From: Huintestinicola sp050874005 | GTDB lineage: Bacteria; Bacillota; Clostridia; Oscillospirales; Ruminococcaceae | NCBI RefSeq assembly: GCF_050874005.1 | Contig: NZ_JBNMJV010000008.1 | Location: forward strand, 24,232-88,231 | Direction of reading: 5' to 3' | DNA: 64,000 bases | Part shown: positions 1 through 8,352 of the stretch, in pieces | How the letters are laid out: each line of letters opens with the position of its first letter | How positions within the stretch are numbered: the first letter of the stretch is position 1 | Program-made: the position numbers and the translations under genes | Notes under the pieces: model-generated | The model's input: only the letters and a program-made list of their open reading frames with translations | What the model was told of the DNA's origin: nothing | Database searches by the model: none

Positions 1-620
1 TAGAAAAGGCAAAGGTAACAAGAGCCTTCCCGAACACAATGGTAATAAACGTGGAAGCCAGCGTTCCTGCGGCGAATTTCATCTGCGATGATTATACCCT
101 GCTCATAAGCGGCGGCGGAAAGGTACTCGACAAGCTTCAGGAGCAGAAAGCGGGACTTCTGAATTTCGTTGGCACAGACCCTATGCCCGGCCTTATCCCG
201 GGAGCGCAGTTTCAGTCCGCCGACGAGCATAAAGACAATGCCGTAAAGAAGCTAATGGAATATTTTTCCGAAAATGACTCCGAGCATATTACCCTTGTTG
301 ACGTGACCGACCGCTCCGAAATAAGCTACACCTATGACGGACGAATAACCGTAAAATTAGGCTCCATAAACGATATCGACTACAAGATGAGCTTCTCCGA
401 GGAGATAATAAAAACTAAAATAGGCGAAAAGACCGAGGGGATACTCACCATTCTCTCCGACTCCACGGGAGCCTCCTTCCTCGATAAGGAAAGCCTTGAA
501 AACAACGCAAGGATATACGGCGAGAATATGGCAGAGCGCAATGCCGCCGAGAGCGGAACGGACGAAAGCTCCTCTGAAACGGTTTCCGAAACATCAGCCG
601 CCGTACAGTCTATGGAATAA
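1..620 (+). CDS. ftsQ: Cell-division protein FtsQ/DivIB-like, C-terminal part (cut by window edge)
   Basis: The frame is open from base 3, so the gene starts before the window; the first internal ATG (39) is not its start. The first residues read EKAKVTRAFPNTMVINV, which matches the end of an FtsQ/DivIB POTRA domain (V-x-R-x-P-x-T-x-x-I-x-V), followed by the usual AN/F...LLISGGGKVLDK beta domain. The last ~35 residues are rich in Ser, Glu and Thr and probably form a disordered extracytoplasmic tail. FtsQ/DivIB is a bitopic divisome protein that links early and late septal proteins. Its place 175 bases upstream of ftsZ fits the division cluster. The family call is by pattern; the membrane anchor is not visible because it lies outside the window. 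Confidence 0.75.
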   Translation, partial: EKAKVTRAFPNTMVINVEASVPAANFICDDYTLLISGGGKVLDKLQEQKAGLLNFVGTDPMPGLIPGAQFQSADEHKDNAVKKLMEYFSENDSEHITLVDVTDRSEISYTYDGRITVKLGSINDIDYKMSFSEEIIKTKIGEKTEGILTILSDSTGASFLDKESLENNARIYGENMAERNAAESGTDESSSETVSETSAAVQSME

Positions 621-705
621 TTTCCTCTCAAATTGTGAGATGTGAGCAAAATGGAGGGCTGATAATCAATTTTTTGTGCAAGAGCGATTTTTTTAAGAAA
701 ATCAC

Positions 706-734
706 TTGAAATAATTTTGTTTTTGTGCTACAAT
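706..734 (+). promoter_or_regulatory. Sigma-A promoter for ftsZ
   Basis: TTGAAA (706-711), 17-base spacer and TACAAT (729-734) with an extended TG one base upstream of the -10. It would start transcription about 55 bases before ftsZ, giving ftsZ its own promoter in addition to read-through from ftsQ. Confidence 0.65.
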
Positions 735-794
735 ATAATTTGTATAATAGTTTGAAAAATCTGCATTTACATATATGTTACAGGAGGAAGTAAA

Positions 795-1901
795 ATGGCG
801 ATCATGGTTGATACCGAAAAAAACACCTATGACGAAGTTATAAAGGTTGTCGGCGTAGGCGGCGGCGGCGGAAACGCCGTTAACCGAATGGTTGACGAAG
901 GAATAAAGGGCGTTGAGTACATCACCGTCAATACAGACGCAAGAGCCCTCAATTCGTCAAAGGCTGCCACAAAGGTCCAGATAGGCGTTAAGCTCACAAA
1001 CGGCAAGGGCGCAGGCGCAAAGCCCGAGGTGGGCGCAAGCAGCGCAGAAGAGAACAGAGACGAGATCAAGGCGGCTCTTAACGGCTCCGATATGGTATTC
1101 ATCGCAGCAGGTATGGGCGGCGGCACAGGCACAGGCGCAGCTCCCATCGTTGCCGAGATAGCACAGGAGCTTGGCATACTCACCGTTGCCGTAGTCACAA
1201 AGCCCTTTGAATTTGAGCAGAAGGCGAAAATGCGTCAGGCTGAGGCAGGCATTGCCGAGCTTAAAAAGCACGTTGACTCCCTTATCGTTATCCCCAACGA
1301 GCGTCTTCTCCAGAGTTCCGAAAAGGAGCTTACTATGAGAGAGTCCTTTGCTCTTGCGGATAATATCCTCAAGGTCGGCGTAAAGTCCATCGCAGAGCTT
1401 ATCACTGTTGAGGGCGACATCAACCTTGACTTTGCAGACGTAAAGACCACTATGAAGGACGCAGGCTATGCTCACATGGCTATCGGTCACGGTTCGGGCA
1501 AGGATAAAGCTGCCGAGGCTGCAAAGCAGGTCATTTCCAGTCCTCTCCTCGAGACTTCCATTTCCGGCGCAACAAGACTTCTCGTTAACATCGTAATGAG
1601 CGAGGACGCTCTTGCAAGCGATATCAACACCGCCACAAGACTTATTTCCGAGGCTGCAGACCCCGATGTAAATATGATCTTCGGTACCTCCTTCGACGAG
1701 AATATGAAGGACGAGATCAACATCACCGTTATCGCCTCCGCATTCAACGATGATGTTACCTTAAACGCACCTGCAGAGGAGCCTGCACCTGTTTCCAACG
1801 TAGAAAAGGTTCCCTCCGCTTCAAATGCTGCTCCTGCCGCTAAAAAGACCACGATCGACGAGGACTACAGCGAATTTTTCAATATGATAAACAAGAGATA
1901 A
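795..1901 (+). CDS. ftsZ: Cell-division GTPase FtsZ
   Basis: Tubulin-like GTPase that polymerises into the Z-ring at midcell. The 368-residue protein has the glycine-rich N-terminal loop (VGGGGGNAVNRM, ~21-32), the tubulin signature GGGTGTG at ~108-114, and the catalytic T7 loop NLDFADVKT at ~210-218. AGGAGG (782-787) sits 7 bases before the ATG. The C-terminal ~50 residues form an Ala/Pro/Glu-rich linker. The extreme C-terminus is IDEDYSEFFNMINKR rather than the usual D-I-P-x-F-L peptide that binds FtsA, SepF, EzrA or ZapD, so it may contact partners in a modified way. A strong terminator follows directly, so ftsZ is the last gene of its unit. Confidence 0.97.
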   Translation: MAIMVDTEKNTYDEVIKVVGVGGGGGNAVNRMVDEGIKGVEYITVNTDARALNSSKAATKVQIGVKLTNGKGAGAKPEVGASSAEENRDEIKAALNGSDMVFIAAGMGGGTGTGAAPIVAEIAQELGILTVAVVTKPFEFEQKAKMRQAEAGIAELKKHVDSLIVIPNERLLQSSEKELTMRESFALADNILKVGVKSIAELITVEGDINLDFADVKTTMKDAGYAHMAIGHGSGKDKAAEAAKQVISSPLLETSISGATRLLVNIVMSEDALASDINTATRLISEAADPDVNMIFGTSFDENMKDEINITVIASAFNDDVTLNAPAEEPAPVSNVEKVPSASNAAPAAKKTTIDEDYSEFFNMINKR

Positions 1902-1920
1902 CATATATTGTGCATATTCA

Positions 1921-1954
1921 AACGGTCAGCTCCGTCGGGGGCTGACCGTTTTTT
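1921..1954 (+). terminator. Rho-independent terminator of ftsZ
   Basis: Perfect 10-base arms AACGGTCAGC / GCTGACCGTT (1921-1930, 1941-1950) with a short GC extension in the loop, followed by a T run. Confidence 0.9.
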
Positions 1955-1955
1955 A

Positions 1956-2486
1956 TCATTGCTTTTTCCCGTTTATCATCGTCTTGTGGGTGATAAGAGA
2001 CTTGAGCAGACTTGTATGTATCATCTCGTCCAGCGCTATCCTTGTGAGAACGGCAAAAACATATCTGTCACCCGACTGCCTTGCAAGTGAAACATACGCA
2101 GAATAAGCCTTCTGCTCGCCGTTTAAGTCGTGGATAAGGGCTGTCTGTATCTCCTTTGAGTAGTTCACCGATGAACCGCTCCAGAAAACAGGCTCGCCCC
2201 CCGAGTACCAGCCGTAAACCGGGTCTGCCCCAAGCTTGTGAACAAGCTCGCTTATCATACGCAGATGGTGCATTTCCACCTTTGCAAGGCTCCCGAAAAT
2301 ACGGGATATCTCGGGGTGGCTCTCCTCAAAGATAACGCTCTGATAAACATATTCCGAAATAGTTCCGAATTCGCCGCTGCTGCCGCCAATTGCAGCGCAG
2401 AGCTGTTCACCGAACTGCCTGTTCTCCCCCGACACCCTGACCTCGGGATAGGGTGAGCTGTCGGCAACGATAATATCTGTTCCCAT
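1956..2486 (-). CDS. Ferritin-like diiron protein (rubrerythrin/bacterioferritin superfamily)
   Basis: A 176-residue protein with the four-helix diiron pattern: E45, E71-M-H-H74, E124 and E154-M-I-H157, i.e. two E...ExxH pairs about 80 residues apart. Such proteins handle iron, oxygen or peroxide; which of these applies here cannot be told. There is no C-terminal rubredoxin domain. The start is placed at the second ATG (2486) because GCGGAGG lies 8 bases before it; the upstream ATG at 2510 has no ribosome binding site and lies inside a hairpin. That ribosome binding site is one arm of a perfect 17-base inverted repeat, suggesting control of translation. The gene follows birA on the same strand and ends just beyond the ftsZ terminator. 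Confidence 0.8.
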   Translation of the reverse strand: MGTDIIVADSSPYPEVRVSGENRQFGEQLCAAIGGSSGEFGTISEYVYQSVIFEESHPEISRIFGSLAKVEMHHLRMISELVHKLGADPVYGWYSGGEPVFWSGSSVNYSKEIQTALIHDLNGEQKAYSAYVSLARQSGDRYVFAVLTRIALDEMIHTSLLKSLITHKTMINGKKQ

Positions 2487-2490
2487 TAAA

Positions 2491-2536
2491 ATACCTCCGC
2501 ATAAAATCATCTACGGATAATTTTATGCGGAGGTAT
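2491..2536 (-). promoter_or_regulatory. Perfect 17-bp hairpin sequestering the ferritin-like gene's ribosome binding site
   Basis: ATACCTCCGCATAAAAT at 2491-2507 and its exact reverse complement at 2520-2536, separated by 12 bases. In the minus-strand RNA the distal arm carries GCGGAGG, the Shine-Dalgarno of the gene starting at 2486, and the hairpin is followed by TTTAATG. The stem could end birA transcripts, block translation of the ferritin-like gene, or both. Confidence 0.75.
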
Positions 2537-2561
2537 AGATTTTTATGTATATGTGAAGGTG

Positions 2562-3539
2562 TTATCCTTCTTCTCCGGGGAAGCGGACCGTTCCGCCTGA
2601 AAGAGCCTCTGCCTCGCCCTTTTCATTCTTGATAAGAAGCTTGCCGAAGCTGTCAATTCCTGTGCAGAGCACCGTTCTTGTAACATCGCCCTGAGTGACC
2701 TCAATGGTCCTGCCGATAAGGATAGAACGCCTGCGGTATTCATCAATAAAGTCCTGCGATGTGATATTGTTAAGCCGTCTCTCAAGGCAGTTTAAAACTT
2801 CGGCGATAAGCTGGCTGCGGTTAACGCTTGAGCCTGTCTCAGCACGAATGCTGGTGGCGATATTTTCTATCTCCTTGGGGAAAATGGTGTTTGAAACGTT
2901 GATTCCGATGCCGATAACAGCGTATTCAAGGCCGCCCTGCTCAACGTCAATAGCCGCCTCGGTAAGTATACCGCAGAGCTTTTTGCCGTTTGCATAGATA
3001 TCGTTTACCCATTTAATGCCGCACTCCAGACCGCTTACCTTTTCAATAGCCTCTGCAACGGCAACAGCAGCGCAGGAGGTGATCGTAAGAGCATATTCCA
3101 CCGAAAGCTTGGGACGAACGATAACGCTTACATAAACGCCCTGATTGTTGGGAGAATGGAACTTCTTGCCCTGTCTGCCTCTGCCATCGGTCTGGGTCTC
3201 GGCGATAACGCAGTGACCGTGAACTGCGCCAAGCTGAGCAAGGCTTTTTGCAAAGCTGTTGGTAGAGTCCACCGATTTGAAAATGTCCATTTTCCTGCCC
3301 AGAGCCTCAGTCTCCAGGAAGGAAATGATAGAGGGTTCGTTCAATATATCATTATCGGAGGTGAGACAGTATCCTCTGTTGGTAACGGCGGAGATGGTAT
3401 ATCCCTCTTCTCTCAGCTGCTTCACCGCTTTCCAGACAGCGCTTCGGGTCATACCGAGGGAAGCAGCTATCTTGTTTCCCGAAACACTTCGCCCTCTGTT
3501 TTCTTCAAGTATTTCGAGAACTTTATCTTTTAATGCCAT
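2562..3539 (-). CDS. birA: Bifunctional biotin--[acetyl-CoA-carboxylase] ligase / biotin repressor BirA
   Basis: Attaches biotin to carboxylase carrier proteins through biotinyl-AMP and, in the long form, represses biotin genes. The 325-residue protein has an N-terminal winged helix (~1-60, SGNKIAASLGMTRSAVWKAV), the biotin/ATP loop GRGRQGK at ~119-125, KWVNDI at ~176-181 and the C-terminal BPL_C beta domain, so it is the regulatory long form. The start is ATG 3539: AGGAAAGG lies 9 bases upstream, whereas it abuts the alternative ATG at 3548. No biotin synthesis or transport genes are in the window, so its operator targets are elsewhere. Confidence 0.93.
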   Translation of the reverse strand: MALKDKVLEILEENRGRSVSGNKIAASLGMTRSAVWKAVKQLREEGYTISAVTNRGYCLTSDNDILNEPSIISFLETEALGRKMDIFKSVDSTNSFAKSLAQLGAVHGHCVIAETQTDGRGRQGKKFHSPNNQGVYVSVIVRPKLSVEYALTITSCAAVAVAEAIEKVSGLECGIKWVNDIYANGKKLCGILTEAAIDVEQGGLEYAVIGIGINVSNTIFPKEIENIATSIRAETGSSVNRSQLIAEVLNCLERRLNNITSQDFIDEYRRRSILIGRTIEVTQGDVTRTVLCTGIDSFGKLLIKNEKGEAEALSGGTVRFPGEEG

Positions 3540-3612
3540 AATTCTCATCCTTTCCTCATGGCAGCATTTACATTTTATCTATATTTATTAAAAATTAGTA
3601 GTCCATATTAAG

Positions 3613-3641
3613 ATATTACCATATTTGCTTCGGAATGTCAA
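3613..3641 (-). promoter_or_regulatory. Sigma-A promoter for birA
   Basis: On the minus strand TTGACA (3641-3636), 17-base spacer, TAATAT (3618-3613), with TGG just before the -10. Transcription would start about 70 bases upstream of birA. Confidence 0.7.
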
Positions 3642-3819
3642 GAATTTATAATGTTTTCTTTATGAATTACCTTTGAAAATGTTGAGTAAATTCCCCGTTA
3701 TCTGTAGGAAATTCCCACAAAAAACGTAACCTGTTACAGCTGCAGTTCATATTATAATACAGCGGCACCAAAAAAGTGTGACTGAAAGTGTGACCTGATT
3801 TTTGCAAAGGAGAACTGTA

Positions 3820-4419
3820 ATGGGTTTGTTGTTGATAGGGGCTGCCACCTCGGCGGATATTTTTGCGGCAGCGCTGGGGATAAGCGCAGGGGGAATAAAA
3901 TTTCCAATAAGATCTGCCTTTGCTTCTGTGCTTTCGGGTGCTGCGGTGCTGTGGCTGTCGGCTCTTCTTGCCTCTGCGGCGGACAGGATACTTCCGCTTG
4001 ACATAGCAGTTTACATATCAAAAGCCATTTTGTTAATAATGGGTCTATATTCTATTTTCGGAGATCGCATTAAAAAACTGCTTCCCCCGAGGAAGAAGCG
4101 AAAAGGCTGCCGCCTGTATCATTACGCCGAAGTTATGAATGACCCAAAAATATCCGACTGTGATAACTCCAAAAGCATATCACCTGCCGAAGGGATAGCA
4201 ATGGGTATAGCCCTGTCTGCGGACTCGGTTTTTATGGGAATAAGCGCCGGGATAGCAGGCTATGCTCCTGTGATGATATTCATAAGCTCTCTTTTTTTCG
4301 GAATGGGAGCCATAGCTCTGGGAACAGCTGTGGGAAAAGGCTTGTCCGCACGGATAAAAAGCCTTGCCCGTATTCCCGTGGGCGGCATAATTCTTATAAT
4401 ACTGGCATTTATCATATGA
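3820..4419 (+). CDS. MntP/YtaF-type membrane protein (putative manganese efflux or sporulation protein)
   Basis: A 199-residue polytopic protein with about six membrane segments arranged as two similar halves. The family's acidic motifs are present: SADIFAAALGISAGG near the N-terminus and SADSVFMGISAGIAG in the second half. MntP exports Mn2+; the related YtaF is an uncharacterised sporulation-associated membrane protein. A charged loop (~residues 88-125) separates the halves, as in YtaF. The start is ATG 3820, 6 bases after AAAGGAGA; an in-frame TTG 18 bases earlier lacks a binding site. The gene stands alone, so regulation by manganese is not evident from the sequence. Confidence 0.75.
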   Translation: MGLLLIGAATSADIFAAALGISAGGIKFPIRSAFASVLSGAAVLWLSALLASAADRILPLDIAVYISKAILLIMGLYSIFGDRIKKLLPPRKKRKGCRLYHYAEVMNDPKISDCDNSKSISPAEGIAMGIALSADSVFMGISAGIAGYAPVMIFISSLFFGMGAIALGTAVGKGLSARIKSLARIPVGGIILIILAFII

Positions 4420-4509
4420 CCTTTCATTCATTATAACCTTTTTCAGCCAATAGCGCAATAGGTTACAGAAATTTTTATATAACTTTCTTTATGCAAACAC
4501 ACATTCCAC

Positions 4510-4539
4510 AAAAAGACTGCCGCAAAAACTGCGGCAGTC
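4510..4539 (-). terminator. Terminator of the sigma factor/propeller operon
   Basis: GACTGCCGC / GCGGCAGTC arms (4515-4523, 4531-4539) followed on the minus strand by TTTTT. Confidence 0.88.
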
Positions 4540-4551
4540 CGAAAGTATTAT

Positions 4552-6501
4552 TTAAAAATCAAAGGCGTCGATAACGGTCATATCGGCAAGAGAAACGGAA
4601 ACCATACGTCCGCTTCCGATTATGTAAAGCACGCCATCAGTAACAACAGCCCTGTCAAAACGATAGCTGTCATCAAGATCGTTGTACTCAAAAACGCCCT
4701 TCTCGGTAAATCCGTTACGATCGCAGCCAAAGACGAAATACTGGTTTTTAACTCCGAACTCGGTCACGCTTGAAACGGGAATTCCGATAATGCCGTTTTC
4801 CGGGTCTGTAAGCATAGCCTTTTTATCGGTAAGAGCAGGAGACTGTGCCCCCTCTGTCTGAGCAAAGCATATCTCGCTTAGCTTAACGCCCTCATCGGAG
4901 CTGTACAGCTCAAGTCTGAAGCAACCCTCGGGTACAGCGCTGATACCGACCATAAGGTCATCACCGAAGCTATTAACGTAAGCCGCCATAAAGCCTGCCG
5001 CCGTTTCATCGCCCACAGGACTGCTCTGATCAAGATCGACCACAAGAGCAGGCTCGGTGCCGCCGTTTTCAAATATGCTTGCATAGCTTCCGTCAAACTT
5101 AACGGCGCCTGCGATAACACCGGGAAGCAGACCTCTTGTCTCGGAAACCGTCACAAGAGCGCTGTCGAGAGTGTAAATATTCGTGGTTATCATACCGTTC
5201 TCGTTGTAAGCCCTGCAGGCGATCCTGAACACGCCGTCGGACTCGCACATACTGTAGCGGCTGATAAGCTCGCCGTCTACAGAACCGCTTGCCTTATAAA
5301 CAAGTCCGTTTTCGGAAATGTCAAAGGAAGTGACCGATGTGTAAGCCACACCGTCCTTTACTCCCGAAGAAGCCACATAAAGCGAGCTGTCGGAGCAGTA
5401 AGCATCTGCGCTGCTGCCGAGAACAGCCTTCACCGTAACATTTACGGGGTCGCTGCACTTAACGGCAGAAATAACGGTATAATCTGTGTTGTTCGCACCG
5501 GGAGGAACGATAATGTCCTCAGCGGCAACGAAGTTCTTCTCCCCGTCCACATAATAGGCGGGAACGTAGCTTTCCAGATCCGCATTCTCATCAAGGGGAA
5601 CAGCACGGTAATCGGAATAGCCCGTTACGAGATAGAGGATACCCGAATCATCAATACGAGCCGACGTGTAAACGCCGTTTTGCTTATATGATTTCAGACG
5701 GACAGGGGCTCCATCGGATATATCAAATATATCCACACATACGCTCGTATGCTCGGAGCTGTCCTCGGGATCGGAAGCAATATGCTCGCTTATGAGGACC
5801 AGAGAATTTCCTCTCACATACATTTCAAAGGGAGAATCTTCCTCGGTTATCTCAGCCACAACTGCCATATCCTCCTTGGAAACCGCATAAAGGGTTCCGC
5901 CGCAGATGTAGTAAATGCACTTGTCGCTGCTCTTGACAATATCCGCATCGGAAAAATCCGATCTCACAGCTTCTATGGTTTCCTGCGGTATTTCTGTTTC
6001 TGTTGCAGGAGCGGCTTCTGTGATGGCGGGAGTGGTCTCGGTCACGGCAGAGGTTTCCGTCTGAGGACTTGCAGTATCCTCGTCGGTAATGATCTCAACG
6101 CCGTCGCCGTTCTCAGCGCCTCTTGCGGCGTCACCCGAACCGTTAAGATAAATGCCCGTATAAATGTTGTATAGTTCATCGTAGGACTGTACCTGTACAG
6201 CCTCGTATTCTATCTCGCTTTCGATCTCTGCAGGCTTTGCGTTTTCCTCACGGAAAGCGGTAAATCCTGCTGCCAGCGCAACGCACGCAGCAGCGGCTGC
6301 CAGCGTTCTCATAATGACCGCACGGTTTGTACGGCTTGTGGTGATCTTAACAGAGCGTTCCTCATCGGCGGAGGCTTTCTCCGTTGTCTTTATATCCTGC
6401 CTTCCGACCTTTCTGAGCATTGCCTCAATATTTTCGGGCAGCAGCTCCTCGGGGACTTCGATATTATCGAGAGCCTTTTTCAGCTCATTGTCAAAGCTCA
6501 T
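4552..6501 (-). CDS. Membrane-anchored beta-propeller protein, probable anti-sigma partner
   Basis: A 649-residue protein with a short cytoplasmic N-terminus (~1-60, MSFDNELKKALDNIEVPEEL, as in RsgI/anti-sigma-like proteins), one membrane segment at ~62-82, a Thr/Glu/Pro-rich linker (~135-175) and a large extracytoplasmic domain of the C-terminal beta-propeller type (PF09826-like) common in Ruminococcaceae. It starts 30 bases after the ECF sigma factor with a strong AAAGGAGG, so the two are co-translated. Known ECF pairs suggest the N-terminus holds the sigma factor while the propeller senses an envelope signal. This is inference from order and topology; no classical zinc anti-sigma motif is seen. 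Confidence 0.75.
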   Translation of the reverse strand: MSFDNELKKALDNIEVPEELLPENIEAMLRKVGRQDIKTTEKASADEERSVKITTSRTNRAVIMRTLAAAAACVALAAGFTAFREENAKPAEIESEIEYEAVQVQSYDELYNIYTGIYLNGSGDAARGAENGDGVEIITDEDTASPQTETSAVTETTPAITEAAPATETEIPQETIEAVRSDFSDADIVKSSDKCIYYICGGTLYAVSKEDMAVVAEITEEDSPFEMYVRGNSLVLISEHIASDPEDSSEHTSVCVDIFDISDGAPVRLKSYKQNGVYTSARIDDSGILYLVTGYSDYRAVPLDENADLESYVPAYYVDGEKNFVAAEDIIVPPGANNTDYTVISAVKCSDPVNVTVKAVLGSSADAYCSDSSLYVASSGVKDGVAYTSVTSFDISENGLVYKASGSVDGELISRYSMCESDGVFRIACRAYNENGMITTNIYTLDSALVTVSETRGLLPGVIAGAVKFDGSYASIFENGGTEPALVVDLDQSSPVGDETAAGFMAAYVNSFGDDLMVGISAVPEGCFRLELYSSDEGVKLSEICFAQTEGAQSPALTDKKAMLTDPENGIIGIPVSSVTEFGVKNQYFVFGCDRNGFTEKGVFEYNDLDDSYRFDRAVVTDGVLYIIGSGRMVSVSLADMTVIDAFDF

Positions 6502-6531
6502 ACTTCCGACCTCCTTTCTTTAAGAAATGAT

Positions 6532-7056
6532 CTAAGTTATAAGCTGTTTCAGCTTTGCTTTAGCTCGTGCCACCTTTGAACGAACGGTATTCGCATTAGT
6601 ACCGAACATTTTGGCGATCTCTTCGCTTTTGTAGCCTGAAACCACGCTTAGTGACAACACCATACGCTCCTCAGCACTGAGCTGCTTAAAGCCTTCCATA
6701 ACATTCATACCGTCAATATCTATTTCTGCGGCATCGTCTTTAGCTTCTTCGCCGAGGTCATCAAGCTCTTCCCTGAAATTATTTATCTGTGAATACTCCC
6801 TGCGCTTGTTTTTTATCTTTACCGTAAGGATCTTCGTTATCCAGGCTTTGAAGGCTTTTTCGTCCCTCAGCTTTGTTATGGAGGAATAAGCTTCCAGCAC
6901 CGTGTCGCTAACCACGTCGGAAGCGTCGTGTTGATTGTTCAGGTTCAGAAGAGCGATGCGGTACAAGTCCTTGTAAACAAGGGAATAAAGTTCGGCAAAC
7001 GCTTTGGGGTCTCCCGCCTGTGCACGTCTTACAGAGGCGGTAAAATCCAAGCTCAT
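6532..7056 (-). CDS. ECF-type RNA polymerase sigma factor
   Basis: A 174-residue sigma-70 family protein with region 2 (AFAELYSLVYKDLYRIALL...DVVSDTVLEAY, ~19-75) and region 4 (LSAEERMVLSLSVVSGYKSEEIA, helix-turn-helix ~125-170, NTVRSKVARAKAKLK), joined by an acidic linker and lacking regions 1 and 3. It directs polymerase to stress or envelope genes and is probably held in check by the propeller protein downstream. A TTGACA-N17-TAAAAT promoter at 7392-7364 would give an unusually long leader of about 300 bases. The leader contains a 10-base dyad (7122-7163). No clear ECF-type promoter was found for self-activation. Confidence 0.9.
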   Translation of the reverse strand: MSLDFTASVRRAQAGDPKAFAELYSLVYKDLYRIALLNLNNQHDASDVVSDTVLEAYSSITKLRDEKAFKAWITKILTVKIKNKRREYSQINNFREELDDLGEEAKDDAAEIDIDGMNVMEGFKQLSAEERMVLSLSVVSGYKSEEIAKMFGTNANTVRSKVARAKAKLKQLIT

Positions 7057-7121
7057 AGTAGTGAATCACCTCGCACCCGCCTTTGCAGCAAGGCAGATTG
7101 ATATGACATCGTACCGAGTTA

Positions 7122-7163
7122 TATTTATATGTTCCGCTCTTTCTGAGCCCTGTCATATAAATA
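7122..7163. other. Inverted repeat in the sigma-factor leader
   Basis: TATTTATATG (7122-7131) and CATATAAATA (7154-7163) are exact reverse complements with a 22-base centre that itself contains GCTC/GAGC. It lies 66-107 bases before the sigma-factor start and could be an operator or an RNA stem. The rest of 7164-7363 is AT-rich leader with only a small GGCTGTAACAGCC stem at about 7340-7352 visible. Confidence 0.5.
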
Positions 7164-7363
7164 GTGCAGATAAACGCTTAAACTGTTGCAGAAAATTTTT
7201 GAGTTTGTAGAAACTCACAATCAAAAGCCAATCAAAGCTTCTTTGCTTGTTGATACTGCACATATTTTCAATATAATCCGGCAGATATCGGCATAATAAG
7301 ATCTGAGAATAACATCATTTTTATCTTGCAGCCACAGGGGCTGTTACAGCCAATATATAATTT

Positions 7364-7392
7364 ATTTTACTATAAAACGTCTCCGATGTCAA
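7364..7392 (-). promoter_or_regulatory. Sigma-A promoter for the ECF sigma operon
   Basis: On the minus strand TTGACA (7392-7387), 17-base spacer, TAAAAT (7369-7364). It is divergent from the terD promoter, with the two -35 boxes about 80 bases apart. Confidence 0.6.
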
Positions 7393-7470
7393 GAGAAATG
7401 ATGTTAATTCGGCAAAACTGCTTTTTCCATTAAAATCTCATTAAAACAGAGTTATTATTTAGAAAAAATA

Positions 7471-7499
7471 TTGACACATATTTTGCCGTATGCTATAAT
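7471..7499 (+). promoter_or_regulatory. Consensus sigma-A promoter for terD
   Basis: TTGACA (7471-7476), 17-base spacer and TATAAT (7494-7499), with TGC immediately before the -10. All key positions match the consensus, so terD should be strongly expressed unless repressed. Confidence 0.85.
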
Positions 7500-7579
7500 G
7501 TATTTAACAAAAGGGAAATAACCTTTGTGCAGTATGGCAAAAAACGATATACAAAAATATTTTTCTGGAGGAATTAAAA

Positions 7580-8161
7580 ATGGCAATCAGCTTACAGAAG
7601 GGTCAGAAGATCGACCTCACAAAAACAAACCCCGGACTCACTCAGATAATGGTAGGTCTCGGCTGGGACGTTAACAAATATGACGGCGGCAGCGAGTTTG
7701 ACCTTGATGCGTCCGCATTTCTTTTAAACGCTTCGGGCAAGGCAGAGAGCGATTCCGACTTTGTTTTCTACGGCAATCAGAAGCACCCCAGCGGCTCTGT
7801 TGAGTCCAAGGGCGACAATACCACAGGCGCAGGAGAGGGCGACGACGAGCAGATCCTCGTAGACCTTTCAAAGGTTCCCGCAAATGTGGACAAGATCGAC
7901 TTCACCGTTACCATCTATGACGCAGACAAGAGAAACCAGAATTTCGGACAGGTCTCCAATGCCTATATCCGTATCGTTGACAACGCATCGGGCACCGAGC
8001 TTATCCGCTACGACCTTTCCGAGGATTTCTCCATTGAGACAGCAGTTATCGCAGGCGAGCTTTACAGAAACGGCGCCGAGTGGAAGTTCAATGCTATCGG
8101 CAGCGGCTTCTCGGGCGGTCTTGCAGCACTCTGCGCAAACTTCGGTCTTAATGCAGGCTGA
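7580..8161 (+). CDS. terD: TerD-family stress protein
   Basis: A 193-residue single-domain TerD/YceD/general-stress-16U protein. It shows MAISLQKGQKIDLTK, the acidic calcium-binding stretches GGSEFDLDASAFLLN and YDADKRNQNFGQV, and the closing WKFNAIGSGFSGGLAAL. TerD proteins bind Ca2+ and belong to Ter modules linked to tellurite, oxidative and phage stress. GGAGG sits 8 bases before the ATG. It is monocistronic, between a consensus promoter and its own terminator. In other Firmicutes terD-like genes occur beside yceG; here YceG-family genes are about 11 kb downstream under similar promoters, so a shared response is plausible but unproven. Confidence 0.92.
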   Translation: MAISLQKGQKIDLTKTNPGLTQIMVGLGWDVNKYDGGSEFDLDASAFLLNASGKAESDSDFVFYGNQKHPSGSVESKGDNTTGAGEGDDEQILVDLSKVPANVDKIDFTVTIYDADKRNQNFGQVSNAYIRIVDNASGTELIRYDLSEDFSIETAVIAGELYRNGAEWKFNAIGSGFSGGLAALCANFGLNAG

Positions 8162-8203
8162 TTATTAGAAGCAAGAATTTCAAGAGGCAAGAAGCAAGAT
8201 TTC

Positions 8204-8235
8204 GGGCGTTCTCCTTTACTTGGGGAACGCCTTTT
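8204..8235 (+). terminator. Terminator of terD
   Basis: GGCGTTC (8205-8211) pairs with GAACGCC (8225-8231), followed by TTTT. Confidence 0.8.
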
Positions 8236-8289
8236 AACGTTTCAAAATGCATTTCACCCCCCTTCATTTGCACCTTGCCCCAAAAGCTA

Positions 8290-8318
8290 TTGTAATCTCC
8301 GACGCTGCCGTGTATAAT
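8290..8318 (+). promoter_or_regulatory. Promoter of the ABC-LytTR operon
   Basis: TTGTAA (8290-8295), 17-base spacer, TATAAT (8313-8318), about 35 bases before the first gene. Confidence 0.6.
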
Positions 8319-8352
8319 AAACACATCACAAAGCACAAAGGAGAGACTGACA

